Below, piece after piece: positions 1 to 11,818 of a stretch of DNA of 64,000 nt; position 1 is the stretch's first letter; each line of letters opens with the position of its first letter. The notes beneath the pieces are model-generated. The model saw only the letters and a list, made by a program, of their open reading frames with translations, had not been told where the DNA came from and did not search any database. A program made the translations under genes and the position numbers. This DNA is from Falciphora oryzae (lineage: Eukaryota; Ascomycota; Sordariomycetes; Magnaporthales; Magnaporthaceae): positions 211,767 through 275,766 of the forward strand of contig JNVV01000037.1 in the NCBI GenBank assembly GCA_000733355.1. Reading direction: 5' to 3'.

Positions 1-915
1 GCTGCATGCCGGACGGCTCTTAGCAAGGCTTCTCGCCTCTGGGCGCATTTACCCAAGGGATCACTGGGAGGGATGATTGTCTGTGCTATGCTGTTCCCTC
101 CCTCTGGCCTTGCGGGGAGGGGGAGTGAAGCAGTGCTCGGGCCACTCCTTCTCCCGGCGCCCTCAACGGCGTCTAGCGCACTGATGTCCGCGCTCGTCTT
201 GCTCACCAGAGGAAGACAAGGATGGGTTGGCGAGGTGTGAACCTGGGATGCTCGAGGGGGTGGTGTCTTGTCCGTGGGGCAGCCAGCCAGCCCGGAACAG
301 CTCCGCCGCCAAGGTCGAGCAGGGTTGACCCCCTTACACACGTTCTTTAGCGGTTCGGTGTTCCTCGTCTAAAACAGGCGAAAGAGAAAAGAAAGAAAAA
401 AAAAAAACCGCTCTGAACCCCACCGGAGATCGTCTCGCTTCGGCGAGACCAGAAGGCGCAAAAGTGGCTTGTCCTCTAACACTTCGGTCTTTTTCTCCCG
501 GGAACCTGCATCGGCCCAGAGGCTGCCTACGCCTCCATCCCCCAGTTCCTGGATCTAGGATTGCGGGCCGGGCGCGTCGACGTGATTGACTCGACGCACC
601 TATCTACTAATATTGCCAACCGACACAGACCACCGGATAGATAAACCCCAGCTCCGCCCGTTGTAACGAGACCTCACCCGAGCCTCCACTGCAGACGCGG
701 CAGGCAAGCGGTTTGTCGAGCCACCGATCTCCCTGGACGGCATCTTTGCTTTTAACCCGACGATCCCCAGCTGTTTTGTTTTCTCCTTGTCCCCTTGTTA
801 GACGATCACCCGCGCTCAGTACCGGCAACAACACGAAGACTCGGGAGCCGGACTCACACCACCACCGAGACCAGAGGATCCGTACTTGCACCACCACCGC
901 CAGACCACCACCATC
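1..915. other. 5' flanking region without a recognised gene
   Basis: No open frame here looks like a real protein. The stretch has GC-rich upstream DNA, a short A-run near 398-407 and pyrimidine/CA-rich sequence just ahead of the membrane-protein start at 916, as expected for a fungal promoter and 5' UTR. No tRNA or repeat was seen. Confidence 0.5.
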
Positions 916-2500
916 ATGTCGTCAGGCCAGCCTGGACCCGGAGGCTTCGTGGCGCCGCCTACCACTGGCCCGCCGACTCCGGGCGGCTCAGTACCACCGA
1001 CCGGCCTCCCGCCGGGCCTCGACCCTGCACTCCTTCCGCACGACGACAAGGGCGCCGAGCTCAAGGCGACGGTCTGGATCCTGTTCGCGTTCGCCGCCGC
1101 CTTCTTCTTCCTACGCATCTACTGCCGCATCCTCAAGAGCCGGCGACTCTTGTACGAGGACTGGGTCCTCTTCCTCTCTTTCTTGTGCCTGCTCTTCAAC
1201 GCCATCGTGGTCCAGATCCAGACCGGCCTGGGCTACGGGAGGCACTTTTACGACATCCCGATCCAGAACTCCAACACGATGGCGCTCTACGGCCTCATTG
1301 GCATCACCGTCGTCGTCATGGGCCAGGTGTGGAGCAAAACGAGCTTCGCCATGACGCTTTTGCGCATCACCGGCCCAAAGACCAAGATCTTTGTGTGGTT
1401 CCTCATTATTACCATTAATGTGTTTATGACTCTGGGTAAGTCTCGGACCTTCTGGCTCCGGACACCTCATTCTGTTTCTGGCTAACACAGATCCTTGTGG
1501 CAGGCGCCATCTTCTTTTGGGTCCAGTGCACCCCGTTCTCGAAAGCCTGGACGCCGTTGATGCGAGGGGGTACCTGTTGGGACCCGCAAATCAACGTCTC
1601 ATACGGCATTTTCGCCAGCGTCTATTCGGGCCTCTCGGATCTGGCGCTGGCCGTTATCACATGGCAGGTCATCATGGGTCTTCAGCTGAAGACGCAGGAA
1701 AGGATTGGCGTTGCCCTGGCCATGAGCATGGGCGCATTGTGAGTACCCTGACGAGCCTCGGCGCAATCGCGCATATCCACAGGCGCGCTACCGACCTAGA
1801 GGCGAAGGCATTAGACTGACTCGACTCGACAGCGCTGGTGTGGCTGCCTTTGTGAAGGCCTCGTACCTGCACACTCTCGCGTCTCCCGATTTTGTCTGTA
1901 AGTGCCGTGCGCTTCTCCTATTTCGCTGAGCCTTGCGTGCCTGCCACGCGACTCCCCAGTCAGCCCCTCCCTGCACCCAAGCCCAAGGGGGCAATGCCCA
2001 TCCATCTGGTGCCGCTTGGCACGAGCAAGAGTCCACTCATCACCCCACCAAACCATGTGCTGCACGAGCATGGCTAACATCATCGCTTTTATCTACCTAC
2101 AGATGAGGGGAAGGACTTGGTCACCTGGGGCGCGGCAGAGACGGCCGTGACCATCATGGCGGCCTCGATTCCCGTGCTGCGCGTCCTTGTCAGGGACATC
2201 GCTTCGTCCCGCGGCTACCTCAGGAGCGACGAGAACAAGGGCAGTAGTGGTGGTGGCCCTGTCGGCGGCTCGTCGGCCAACAAGAGCCACCACGGCATGA
2301 TGGGCAACCACGCCTTCGTCAAGGCGTCGCCCACCTCGGGCACCATGACCATTGACGAGAACGACTTTGAGTTCCCCGCACAGCAGTACCCCCCACGCGC
2401 CGCGGCGGACCCCCGGCGCGGGCGGGACGTGGAGGCCGTTGCCGGCAGCTACGAGATGACGTGGCAGGGCGGCCCCGAGCGCAAGATCTACGTGCGATAG
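916..2500 (+). CDS. Fungal rhodopsin-domain (PTH11-like) integral membrane protein, 4 exons
   Basis: Exons 916-1435, 1504-1738, 1833-1897 and 2103-2500 give 405 aa. Introns start GTAAG, GTGAG and GTAAG and end CAG, CAG and CAG, and the frame is continuous across all junctions. The start is the ATG after CACCATC at 916; an upstream in-frame ATG at 886 would only add ten His/Thr-rich residues. The N-terminus (about residues 1-50) is Pro/Gly-rich, followed by about seven hydrophobic helices with short loops; the second half has the G-V-x-A-A-x-V-K-A-x-Y helix typical of the family. The C-terminal tail of roughly 110 residues is hydrophilic, rich in Gly/Ser then Pro/Arg, and likely cytoplasmic. 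The family is widespread in moulds and includes surface-sensing receptors such as PTH11, but most members have no known ligand. The EGF-like CFEM domain of classical PTH11 is absent, so a receptor role is only inferred. Confidence 0.87.
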
Positions 2501-4069
2501 GCCGGATTGAGCAAAAGGCGCGGGGAAAAAGAAAAAAAAAAAAGGGCGTGGGGAAAAAAGAAACACACTTTGGTAGAGGGTGACGACCTTGAAATTGCGG
2601 CTTGGCATAGCCGCGATACTTTCTTTTGTTTGGATTATTTTTCGACTATTACGATCTCTTGTACGAATCTTTATTTACTTTTTGGCTGGGCGGGGATCGG
2701 ACACGGATTTCTTTCTTGGGATGGCAATATACCCACGATTTTCTTATTTCCTCACCTACCTCTTCTGGATACTCCGATGAACGTTGAAAACTTTGTTCTC
2801 GGGCCACTTTTGTGCAAGACCCAGCCACCACATCGGCTGGCGGGCTTTTAATCTCCTCTTAATTTGTGGGCGACTGCAGGTTGCAAGGTGGTTCTCGAAT
2901 GGAAAGGTAAATAAATGCTATCGGATGGCGTTTTTGTTTATCACGCGCCATAATTTTGATTGCGTGAGCCTGCTTGCCTGGCCGGCCGGCTTTCCTGACT
3001 CTTGCTGGTGCAACCGGGTCTGATCCCCTCCGATCTAGCGGCTGGATTCGTGACGCCTGGCTGGGGTATCGTGGGGAACTTTGGGCTAGGTAGAGACGGG
3101 AGGTAAGTTGGCAGGCAACTCGCGTGGGAACAAAGGTTCGTTCATCTGATCTTTTTTGCCCGATTTGGTGGGCGACCGAACTGACGAGGGACGCGGGGAA
3201 CCGCCAACGGCGATATGATATGGAGGTCAATGCTGGATGACAGGTGTTCCCAGAATTGTAGGTTTACTTCCGTCCGCGACCAGACTGACTGCTCGGCCGT
3301 ATCCCAGGGCGCGGAGAATTAAGACATGTGTTTTATTGAAACCTGCCGGTTTCGCTCCATGGTGTTGGACAAGACAGGTGGGTGGTGTGTAGCCCCGAAA
3401 GGGAAGCCGGCTCGGTTCGGGTAGCTCAATTATGCAGTATAGAACAGCAGGTTGTAGTATAGGAACAAACAGGTCAGGGAAAGAAGACGAAACGAAGTGA
3501 TCGGCATCAATCGCGATACTTTGCGAATCGGAAAGGATGCCCATGGCTCCCCTGGGCCGGGTCAACGGAGCTGCTTGGCAAATTTGCACGTGGCTACCTG
3601 GCCGATTTCCAAGATGACGATGGGCAATTAAACATTGTTCATGCGTCGGGACGAGGCGACGCAGGGAGCTCCCGAGTCTCGGCCGTGGTGGGAATTTCAT
3701 CCCCCCTGTCGTCGCCAAGTGCGGCGTCCAGAGTGGTGGGACATTTCTCGGTCCATCGGCCGAGAGGATTGTTTTGGACGTAGCCGATACTGGCGTTGGT
3801 GCTAATGCTGCACCTTGTGTGAATCAATATCAGTCTGAGCCAATCCATATTCGGGAACCTGCAGGCCAAGCACCGGGAGCTTCCATCTAGGTTTCTCGTG
3901 AGCTGGAAACCATTGAGATGGATCAATCGGGGCCACCCCCCAAGGCCCGCCCCTCTGCGAGCGCCAGCATGATGTGGAACCCAGCCAACACGAGGGAAAA
4001 TTCCAGCATAGTCACCGCTCAATCAAAACAACCAACGCAGCCAGGATCTCACCTAATCACCAGCCCACC
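2501..4069. other. Intergenic region between membrane protein and SDR
   Basis: Holds the 3' UTR of the preceding gene (A-rich tract near 2527-2565) and the promoter of the dehydrogenase. Short open frames on both strands have no recognisable protein character. No repeat ends or tRNA seen. Confidence 0.5.
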
Positions 4070-5023
4070 ATGTTCTTCTTCGGCGGCGGCAAGGCCTTCA
4101 ACCCCGAGAAAGACATCCCCGACCTCTCGGGCCGAGTCGTCCTCGTCACGGGCGCCAACATCGGCCTGGGCAAGGAGACGGTCCTGCAGGCCTGCAGGCA
4201 CGGCCCGGCCCGCGTCTTCCTGTGCGCGCGCTCCGAGGCCGCCGCGCACGCCGCCATCGAGGACGTCGAGCGCGAGGTGCCCGGCTCCCACGAGCTGATT
4301 ACGTTCGTGCAGCTGGACCTCGCCTCCTTCGCCAGCATCAAGCGCGCCGCGGCTTCCGTGCTAGCGCGGACGGACCGGCTGCACGTGCTGTGCAACAACG
4401 CGGGCATCATGGGCTCGGCGCCCGCGCTGACCGCGGACGGGTACGAGGTGCAGTTTGGCGTCAACCACGTCGGGCACGCCCTTTTGACCCGCCTGCTGCT
4501 GCCGCTGCTCCTGCGCACGGCGGAGGCGGATGGTGGTGACGCTGCCGACGTGCGAATCGTCAACCTCGCCTCCGAGGGCGAGAAGTTCAGCCCCGCCAAC
4601 CCCTGGGCCACCGACGCGCTGCCGGGCTTCAAGACGCCGCAGGCCGACCGCTGGGCGTTTGCGCGCTACGGCGCCTCCAAGCTGGCCAACATCCACCACG
4701 CGCGGTGCCTGGCGCGCCGGCACCCGAAGCTCACCGTCGTCGCCGCGCACCCGGGCCCCGTCGCGACGGGGCTGACGCGCGGCACCAAGGAGTCGTACCC
4801 CTGGATCGGGCGGTTTCTGGAGATGATCGCGCCGTGGGTCGTGCCGGGGCCCAGGAAGGGGGCGCGGAACCAGCTGTGGGCGTGCTTTGGGGAAGGGGTC
4901 GTCTCGGGCGAGTACTACACGCCCGTCGGGGTTACGGGGAGGGGGTCGGCACTGGCGTATGATGATGAGGCGGCGGAGAGGCTCTGGGAGTGGACGGAGA
5001 GGGAGCTGGATGCTTTTGCTTGA
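4070..5023 (+). CDS. Short-chain dehydrogenase/reductase (WWOX/retinol-dehydrogenase-like)
   Basis: Single exon, 317 aa. The start at 4070 has the context CCCACCATG; the open frame extends further upstream, but that part does not resemble the family. Classical SDR features are visible: TGANIGLG (T27-G34) dinucleotide-binding turn, NNAG at 109-112, the catalytic Ser region near 168, and Y200-G-A-S-K204 as the catalytic Tyr/Lys pair, followed by HPGPV at 228-232. Length and motif spacing fit the cytosolic SDRs annotated as WW-domain oxidoreductase or retinol dehydrogenase in fungi. It should perform NAD(P)-dependent oxidation or reduction of a hydroxyl/carbonyl group; the substrate cannot be read from sequence. 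The gene ends about 200 bp before the transposon island, so its 3' flank is the site where the island begins. Confidence 0.9.
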   Translation: MFFFGGGKAFNPEKDIPDLSGRVVLVTGANIGLGKETVLQACRHGPARVFLCARSEAAAHAAIEDVEREVPGSHELITFVQLDLASFASIKRAAASVLARTDRLHVLCNNAGIMGSAPALTADGYEVQFGVNHVGHALLTRLLLPLLLRTAEADGGDAADVRIVNLASEGEKFSPANPWATDALPGFKTPQADRWAFARYGASKLANIHHARCLARRHPKLTVVAAHPGPVATGLTRGTKESYPWIGRFLEMIAPWVVPGPRKGARNQLWACFGEGVVSGEYYTPVGVTGRGSALAYDDEAAERLWEWTERELDAFA

Positions 5024-5157
5024 GCGTGGGGGGTTTGTTTGGATGGGGACTCTTGCTGGTGCTGGTGCTGGTGCTGGTTCGGGACGGACTTGCTCGGTAA
5101 GGTTTGGAAGACGCCTCGCTGAAAACGCGCGACGCCACTTGGGGATTTCCGCACGTT

Positions 5158-5226
5158 AGTGTCAATGATTGTTTTCCCCTCCCCATCCCTTTTATCCATG
5201 TGCAAACGAAGCTATTCCTAATCCCC
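5158..5226. repeat. About 70-bp direct repeat, left copy (partner at 13927-13998)
   Basis: From TAGTGTCAATGATTGTTT to CTATTCCTAATCCCC it matches 13927-13998 in the same orientation at roughly 80 percent by eye, including the exact block ACAAACGAAGCTATTCCTA with one mismatch. The hAT element inserts directly at its right end. Origin unknown; it could be the edge of an older repeat. Confidence 0.6.
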
Positions 5227-5229
5227 CCC
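5222..5229. repeat. Target-site duplication of hAT element (left)
   Basis: The octamer TCCCCCCC directly abuts the TAGG terminus at 5230 and recurs at 12177-12184 directly after the other terminus. Eight bases is the hAT duplication length; low complexity (seven C) tempers the weight. Confidence 0.7.
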
Positions 5230-5448
5230 TAGGCCAGGCGAAAACCCACCCACGGGTACCCATTTCAACCCGTGGGTTTACCCAAAAATTTGGACCCAAA
5301 CCCAAAAAATGGGTACCCATTTGGGTTTTGGGTTTTGGGTTTTGGGTTTTTTTTAGGTACCCACGGGTAACCCAAAAAAACAGGGAAGCATACAAAAAAA
5401 AAGGGGGCGGGGCTGCAGTAGGTGTTTTTATTGGTTGCACATTTTTTG

Positions 5449-5453
5449 GACCC
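5449..5453. repeat. Target-site duplication GACCC of chromovirus 1 (left)
   Basis: GACCC directly precedes the LTR at 5454 and recurs at 12022-12026 directly after the other LTR. Five bases is the usual Metaviridae duplication. Confidence 0.85.
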
Positions 5454-5656
5454 TGTTACGAGTTAACGCAATAGGCACGGAGGCAAGGCTGCTGTATACC
5501 GTAGGTTGATTCTACTATCGAGAGTTGGAAGGAAAAGTAAAAAGTTGTGCGTTGCACCACGCGGGCGATTCCTCCCAAGTAGGGCAGGCCGGCCCCACTC
5601 AGAGTGGAGCCTCCCCTTTGGCGTGCAGCCCCAAATAGGGCTACCGCGCCATAACA
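5454..5656 (-). repeat. LTR of chromovirus 1 (left; element 3' LTR)
   Basis: 203 bp, TGTTA at one end and TAACA at the other. It differs from the LTR at 11819-12021 at four sites only (about 98 percent identity). Three of the four are TA here against CA there, the RIP-type change. The element reads on the minus strand, so this is its downstream LTR; a purine tract (GAGGGGGGGG on the minus strand, about 5660-5669) lies just inside it. Confidence 0.9.
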
Positions 5657-5715
5657 CTACCCCCCCCTCGAAAAGAAGAAGAGAAAAAATGCGTAATCCC
5701 GTGGGGATTTCTTTC

Positions 5716-8700
5716 TCATTTGCGCCGCCGCCTCAAGTTGTACTTGGGCGTCCCCTCCTTTTTCCCGTCCTCCGCGACGTTGTTATCTTCGTGATCCGGA
5801 TCACTCCTTTCTGCTTGCCAGGCTTCGTGCCAGTCCTTCAGTCTTTTGGGCGGTCCTGGCTGCTTGGGGTAGGCGTCGTGGTAAGCATATAGCAGAGTCG
5901 GGGAGTTTTTGAAGTTCCCGGCGTCGTAGAACTTGGGGTCCGGGTCCCAGCCTTTCCATTGGATTTGATATTGTAGGCGACCGTGGAACAGTTTGGACGT
6001 TAAGATCTGTTCGATTTCCCACTTCTTTTTTCCCTTTAATATCTCGCCCTCCGGCCGGGGTTGTTATTGTCCAGGCAGGGGGTTTTGTGGGCTCTTCCTT
6101 AGTCGGTCGGCGTGGTAGACGCGTGAACCCCTCCAGCCCTCCGGGAGCTCCAGCTCGAAGGAATGCCCCTTTATTGCCGAAATCTTGTAGGCCAGCCTCG
6201 TTATGGGAAAGTCTAGCTTATCGTTTGGCCGGTCCGTCGCGGTCGTCTTTTTTAGGATAAAAACATAATTTCCCATTCCGAAATCAGGCTCCTTCTTGTG
6301 CTTATTGGCTTGCTCCGTCATGCGTTTTTGCGCTGTTTGTAAGGACACCTTTGCCCAATCCAGGTACTCTTTCAGACGTCGGGCCATGGCCTGCCCCTTT
6401 TTACGAGAAATCTTCTCTATCGTGGGCAAGCCTTTGAAGTTGGTGGTCCGGCGGTTCCAATCGAAATGGTCCGACGGCGGGTATCCCGTGGTCACCTCGA
6501 ACGGTGACATGCCTCCCAAAGATTCGTGGGGAAGGGAGGTTTGGGCCCAATCCAATGCCGGTATGGCATCCAACCAGTTATCTTGGAAATGGTTCACGTA
6601 CATTCTCAATCGTTGGTCGATATACGCGTTCATCACCTCGGCTTGCCCTGCTAATTGGGAGTGGCCCGTTGAAGACAGTTTCCAATCGATTCCTAGGATC
6701 CTGGCGAGTTCGTCGGTCATATCTGCCACAAATTGGGGGCCTTTATCCGAGCCTACTGTCAATGGAAGGCCACAGGTCCGGTACGGGCCCTGCTGGTAGT
6801 ACATTAGGGCAGCGTCCCTAGCTGTGGCTATCCGGCGGCAGGGAATCGTCCAGGACCTTTTGCTTAAGCAATCCACGATAACTAAAGCGTTGTCGAAACC
6901 CTTTTTATCCAGGGGCATGCTTTTGAAATCCACAACGAAGTGTTGTCCCGGCCTCTTTGGTATAGGGAGGGGGTGCAATAGTCCGGGGGTCTTGTCACGC
7001 GGGACCTTTGACGATTTGCAGGGGCAATTGTTAACGTATTTGTCGATGTCACTCCCTTGGCCTTTCCACCAATAAAGTGCAAACACCAGTTTCCTTGTTT
7101 TATTTCTGCCGGGGTGTGCTGTAGGTAGTTGGTCGTGGGCTTATCGGATAACTTCGGTAATTAGCTCCGGGTCTTCATTATATGGTACCACCAATCGCCC
7201 ATCTCTCAGCAGGTAGCCCTCATCCGTCAAGCTCCATAGGGCCTCTTTCCTGGTCGCCTTTCCCCGCTCCTTTGCCAAACTTTCCGCTGTTTTATTGGCC
7301 TTTAGGACCTTGTCGGTTGTCAACAGCCGGGTTACTTCAAACGGGATCGTGGGCTCGGGAGGCGTAGGTATGGCCCCTCCCGGGTCCTCCATCGCCAGCA
7401 CCTTTTTGCGGAAAATGGCTATGGTTCGTTCAGCTTCCTGTTTCGTCTTTTGCGTGGCCAGCTCCTCCGATTTCCGGGTTAGGGCATCAGCTGCCGCATT
7501 CTCCTCGCCTGGCCGGTAGCGGAGGGTAAAATGGTACTGGGAAAGGAAGTCCGCCCAGTTCGTTTGCCGCATATTCAATTGCCGCTTAGTAAAGAAATAC
7601 TCCAAAGCCTTGTGATCCGTCAAAATCTCGAAAGCCTCCGGCCTTTGGCAACCGATCAGCTTTGCCCTCCAATTCTTCAGCCCCCGCACCACAGCCAAAA
7701 GTTCCTTGTCATAAGCTCCGTAGTTCAGCTCCGGTCCACTCATAGTCTTTAAATAGAAGGCGATTGGGTGCCACTCTCTTAAGTCGTCCCGTTAACTTAG
7801 GATGCCCGCCACCACTCCGTTGGAAGCATCGGTTTCCATCCGGGTGGCTAGGCCTTGCTAGTAGTGCCTTAATACCGGCGCCGAAAATAGGCGGTCCTTA
7901 AGGGCTTCGAAGGCATCTTAGCAGTCCTTAATCCATTGGAAGCTCATTCCCTTGCGCGTTAAAGCCGATAATGGCCTCGCGATCCGGCTATACTCGGGTA
8001 CAAAACGTTTGTAAAAGTTGCAAAAGCCCAGGAAGGATTGGATACCTTTCACACTGGTTGGCCGCTGCCAGTTCTTTACCACCGATGTTTTATCTGGGTC
8101 CACAGATATCCCGTCGGTGCCAATAATGAAGCCGAAAAATTTGGTCTTCTGCATATGGAATTCCGTTTTCTTAAGGTCTGCTTGCAGCCCTGCCTCCTAA
8201 AGTCTGCGCAGTACTTTAGTAACGTGCTCCCTGTGCTCCAACTCGTTGGCGGACCAAATCAGGATATCGTCGATATAAGCGGAGCAAAAATCATCGAGGT
8301 AATCCATCAGAACATTGTTAATGTAGCGCTGGAAGGTGGCAGGGCCGTTAGTAAGTCCGAATGGTAGAACTTTATAACGGAAAATCCCATATCTCAAACG
8401 GAAGGAAGTAAAATCCTCATCCCCTTCGGCTATGCGAATGCGGTGAAAAGCTTGGCGGATATCTATTTTGGTAAAAATCCGGGCGTTGGCGATGCGGGCA
8501 AAAGTCTCGTCGATCAACGGCAGCGGGCAAACGTCCTTTTTCGTAATGGCATTCAGTTTCCGGTAGTCCACGCACATGCGTAAAAATCCATCTCCTTTCC
8601 TCGCAAATAGGATTGGTGCGGCCTAAAGGGCGTTGCTCGGCTCGATAAATCCTTTGCGTAAGGCGTCCCGCAAATAGCTTTGGCAAACCTCCAATTCTTC

Positions 8701-9993
8701 CAACGACATCTTATATAACGGGCTATACGCTAAGGAGCTTGGTGAACTGGTCAGTTCGAGGTGGTGATCGACCCCTGGACGTCGAGGAGGTAATTCGTTG
8801 GATTCGGCTTTGCTAAAAGCGCCCAGCAGCTTTCGGTACTTAAAAGGCACCTTTAGCAAAGCTTCCTGGCGCAACTCTTTTTCGTCGTATGGAAGTAGGT
8901 CCTCCGCCCGAGCCGAAGCCCGTTTCTCCTAAACGTACTTGTCGATCTCGTAGAGGCTGGTAACGCCCAATTCTATTCCCTCTTGCTCCCTGCCTTTGGC
9001 CAATCGGGTGAAGCTAATGGCTCCCACAAAGGCCACGTCCGTATAGCTTCGGTACCATCCCACGGCATCCCGTTTGAATGTGTAAAGTCCTTTGCCATTT
9101 CTTTTTAAAGGAGGACCGCTCGGAACGGGAGGGGGTTTCCTCTGGGCCGTTGTTTTACGGGGATAAGGGATCCCCATCAGTTCTCTATGCATCTTCTGCA
9201 TTTCGGGAGATCCAGGAGGCAGGTCCTAGGGAATTAGGGGGATTTCGCAAATCCAGGTTTTACGGACTAGGTTTCGCGGAGGGTTAGGGCAAGGCTGCTC
9301 CAAAGCCTCCTCCTTTTTTTCCAGTTCCTTTAGCTTGCGCTAAACAGCTTTTCGAACAGCCTTGCTCACGGCCAGGGGCTTTTTTCCTTTTTTCGCGTCC
9401 TCCTCCATAAAGGCCTTCTCTCGACGCGTCACCTCTTTATCCCAGGCCTCTCTTTTCGGTATAGGTGTTTTTGCGAGGTCCATATCGATATCGTAGGAGT
9501 CCCCGCAAAAAAAAATGGATTCCGGAAAAATCAACTGTCTTCCCCGACAATCGACCAACAAACCATGGTAATCGAGGAATTTGCGCCCAATGATTAGGTC
9601 ATAATGCATATCCAGGACTAGGAAAGGTGAGTTTTGGAAGGCTCGGCTTTGCATTTGCAGCGTGGCTAAAATGGCCACGTCGATGGTTTGGGTGCTTTGT
9701 CCCCGATAGTCGCCGATAGGTTGGGGGACAAAATCGGTGATCATTTAAGGCTTAAATCGCATCAACCTTTTGGCTAATGCCAAGCTCACGAACAATAAAC
9801 CATTCGCTCCGGTATTTACCAAAGCCTGGGTTAAAAAAGAAAGTCCATTAATCACTACCTTAGTAGGGACTGTTATGGGGTCGCCCCCCAGGTATTTAGC
9901 AAAAAAATCGAAAGGGATCTTTTTTATCGCAAGCATTATAGCAGACACTTCCCCTGGGACGGAGTCCAATGCTCCCAGGGTAATTAGTTTTTC
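5716..9993 (-). pseudogene. Chromovirus 1 pol polyprotein, multiple nonsense codons
   Basis: Frame begins by a -1 shift out of gag at the GAAAAAC site (9987-9993) and ends at TGA 5716-5718, about 1,425 codons. Order: aspartic protease (motif reads V-N-T-G-A where V-D-T/S-G-A is expected, near 9.8 kb), reverse transcriptase with intact Y-I-D-D (in 8197-8577), RNase H (7141-7743), integrase with visible D and D-x-E core residues (S-D-K-G-P-Q-F and Q-A-E-V-M-N in 6064-7086) and a chromodomain read beyond the stop at 6064. In-frame stops include those at 9745, 9340, 9226, 8929, 8623, 8197, 7918, 7141 and 6064, at least ten in all. No frameshift is needed inside pol. It cannot make a full polyprotein. 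Confidence 0.9.
9984..9993 (-). promoter_or_regulatory. Presumed -1 frameshift site at the chromovirus 1 gag/pol junction
   Basis: On the minus strand the gag frame ends TCG AAA AAC TAA. Reading GAA AAA CTA one base back continues straight into pol. The heptamer G-AAA-AAC is not the textbook slippery heptamer (first base G), but the identical ten bases GAAAAACTAA occur at the junction of chromovirus 2. Confidence 0.6.
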
Positions 9994-11717
9994 GACTCCT
10001 CCTCCAGCTCGGCTGCTACCTCCTCCAACTCAGCTCGGTTGGAGCGCATGACCTTATCGACGATAGCCTAAAGGCGGGCCTCCTGCTTGTTGCTCTTTTT
10101 GGGGCAGTCTGGGGCCCGGTGTCCGGTTTTAAAGCACTCGAAGTAACGGCCCTTTTTAATGCACTTTTTGAGCTCCTCGGCCGACATCCGGCCTGAGGTG
10201 GCCGAGCCGGATGGAGCTTTGGGGGCGTTGCGAGGGGCCGCAGGGGTCGCCGGTCGCTTGGCGGGAGCCTTTTTGTCGGTCGCGGGGGCTGCGGCTGCGG
10301 TTTTGCCTTTGTTCCGGTTCCAAAGGAACTGAAGCTCCTGCGCGCGCCTCGAGAACTGCTCGAACGTGCACTTCCGGTTTAGGTAGTCGGTAAACAAGTT
10401 GTTTTGTAGGCCCGAGGGAAACCGCTTGTAGATAGCTCGCTTCCACTGGTTTCGGGGATGCTCGCACTCGCCAGCCAGTCGCACAAACTTGTTTTTAAAC
10501 GCTATGAAATCGTTACCAATTTTTATAACCAGTGCATCGAAGGCGTCGTGGGCCTTCTTTTTAGCGTTAGCGTCGAAATACTCCTGCCACAGGTGCTTTA
10601 TTAGGTCCGCGTATGTAGTGATCCGCTAAGGGTGCTTCTTGCGGGTATAAGGGAGCAGCACTTTGGCTGCCTTTCCGCTAAGACGTCCTTTAACATAAAC
10701 GAATTTGTCGTAATTAGTAGGGTACAGTGCCTCGTCAATTTCCAGCTTTTCCTCGATTTGCTGGTACCAGATTTCGAACTTTAGGTCGTCCTTGTCCGGG
10801 TCCGAGGAGAACCGGGGAGGGTTTTTGAGCTTGGCTTTGGGGGTATGTCCTGGGTTAGTGTGGCCACTGGAGGATCCCTTAAACGGTGCGGGAATGCCCT
10901 AGCGGGTGCCGTTGCCGGTGCCACCCGAAGTGTGCAGCTTGGTGGCCATGGAGGCGATAGCATCCTTCAAATCTTGGATCTCTTTGTCGCGGTCTTGGAT
11001 TTGGGCTAGGAGGTTATCCGTAATGTCGTCGGTCATGGCGGGAGTAGCTGGGTTTGCGTCGCCGGCCTGGCCAATCCCATGGCACCAGTTAAATAGATGG
11101 ACCAGGTCCGCGTCCAATCGGATGGCGTGTTGCTGCAAAGTTTTGCGCTGGTCGTGGATTGTCTCGAGGCATAGGAAGCGCAATTTCACCTCCTTAAATA
11201 GGGCTTTGGGATCCTTGTCCCAAAGGTTTTTAAAAATCGTCAAATTGCAGGGCCCATTAAGGTTCGGGAAGGCCGTTAGGGCCGCCTTAGAAATGGGCCG
11301 CAGGTGGAAGCTGGGCTCGCCTTTGCGAGCTCCGTTTTCCGCCAATCGGACCACTTGGTCCATCAGATCCTGCTCCCAATCCGCCTCCTTGATTTTGTAT
11401 CGAGCCTTATCGAAAATGGGCACAATGTTTTGCTTAAAGGAGTTATAGTCGTTGGTAGGCTCCAGGTCGGTGTCGTTTTCCACATCGGCTCCCTCTCCGG
11501 GCATGGTAGCTATCGAAGTATCCATTAGGCTGGCATGCAGGCTGGGTCCCGCCGGACCCTTGCCAGTACGGCGGTTTGCTCGGGAAAACGAGTTCTCAAA
11601 TTCGTCGATATTGAAACGGACAGACTTCCTGACGGAAGCCATCGGGTCAGGTGCGTCGGATTGGGACGGTCCTGGAGGACCGCCGTCGCCGGGGCGGCTG
11701 GGAGTCAAGGACGCCAT
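9984..11717 (-). pseudogene. Chromovirus 1 gag, nonsense-mutated
   Basis: ATG at 11717 opens a 272-codon segment (Ser/Pro/Gly-rich N-terminus, then helical capsid-like sequence) to a TAG at 10899. The same frame resumes to a TAG at 10068 and then reaches TAA at 9984-9986 next to the frameshift site. The zinc knuckle near 10.14 kb has lost its first cysteine: the codon at 10143-10145 now reads TAC (Tyr) where TGC is expected, again a CpA-to-TpA change on the opposite strand; C-x4-H-x4-C remains. Capsid and nucleocapsid functions are therefore lost. Confidence 0.85.
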
Positions 11718-11808
11718 CGCGTTGGCGCGCGTCGGTCGGGTTCGGGTGTCGGTGATCAGTCGGATAGTAGTTGCAGCTGCCTTCCCAAACAGCGGATTCT
11801 AGCAGTTA

Positions 11809-11818
11809 AACTCTCGAT
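11809..11818 (-). other. Self-complementary primer-binding site of chromovirus 1
   Basis: Directly inside the LTR, minus-strand ATCGAGAGTT is perfectly complementary to AACTCTCGAT inside the LTR (plus-strand coordinates 11882-11891). No match to a tRNA 3' end beginning TGG is present. This is the arrangement known from Tf1, in which the 5' end of the transcript folds back to prime reverse transcription; it predicts transcription start near 11891. Confidence 0.7.

Noticed and set aside
5255..5370. GGGTTTT-type repeats considered as internal telomere-like sequence
   Set aside because: Units are TTTTGGG and GGGTACCC, not TTAGGG, and they lie symmetrically inside the hAT termini, so subterminal transposon repeats explain them.
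5192..5474. Short open frames with repeated Pro/Lys/Gly/Phe around the hAT repeats
   Set aside because: Translated low-complexity transposon sequence, not genes.
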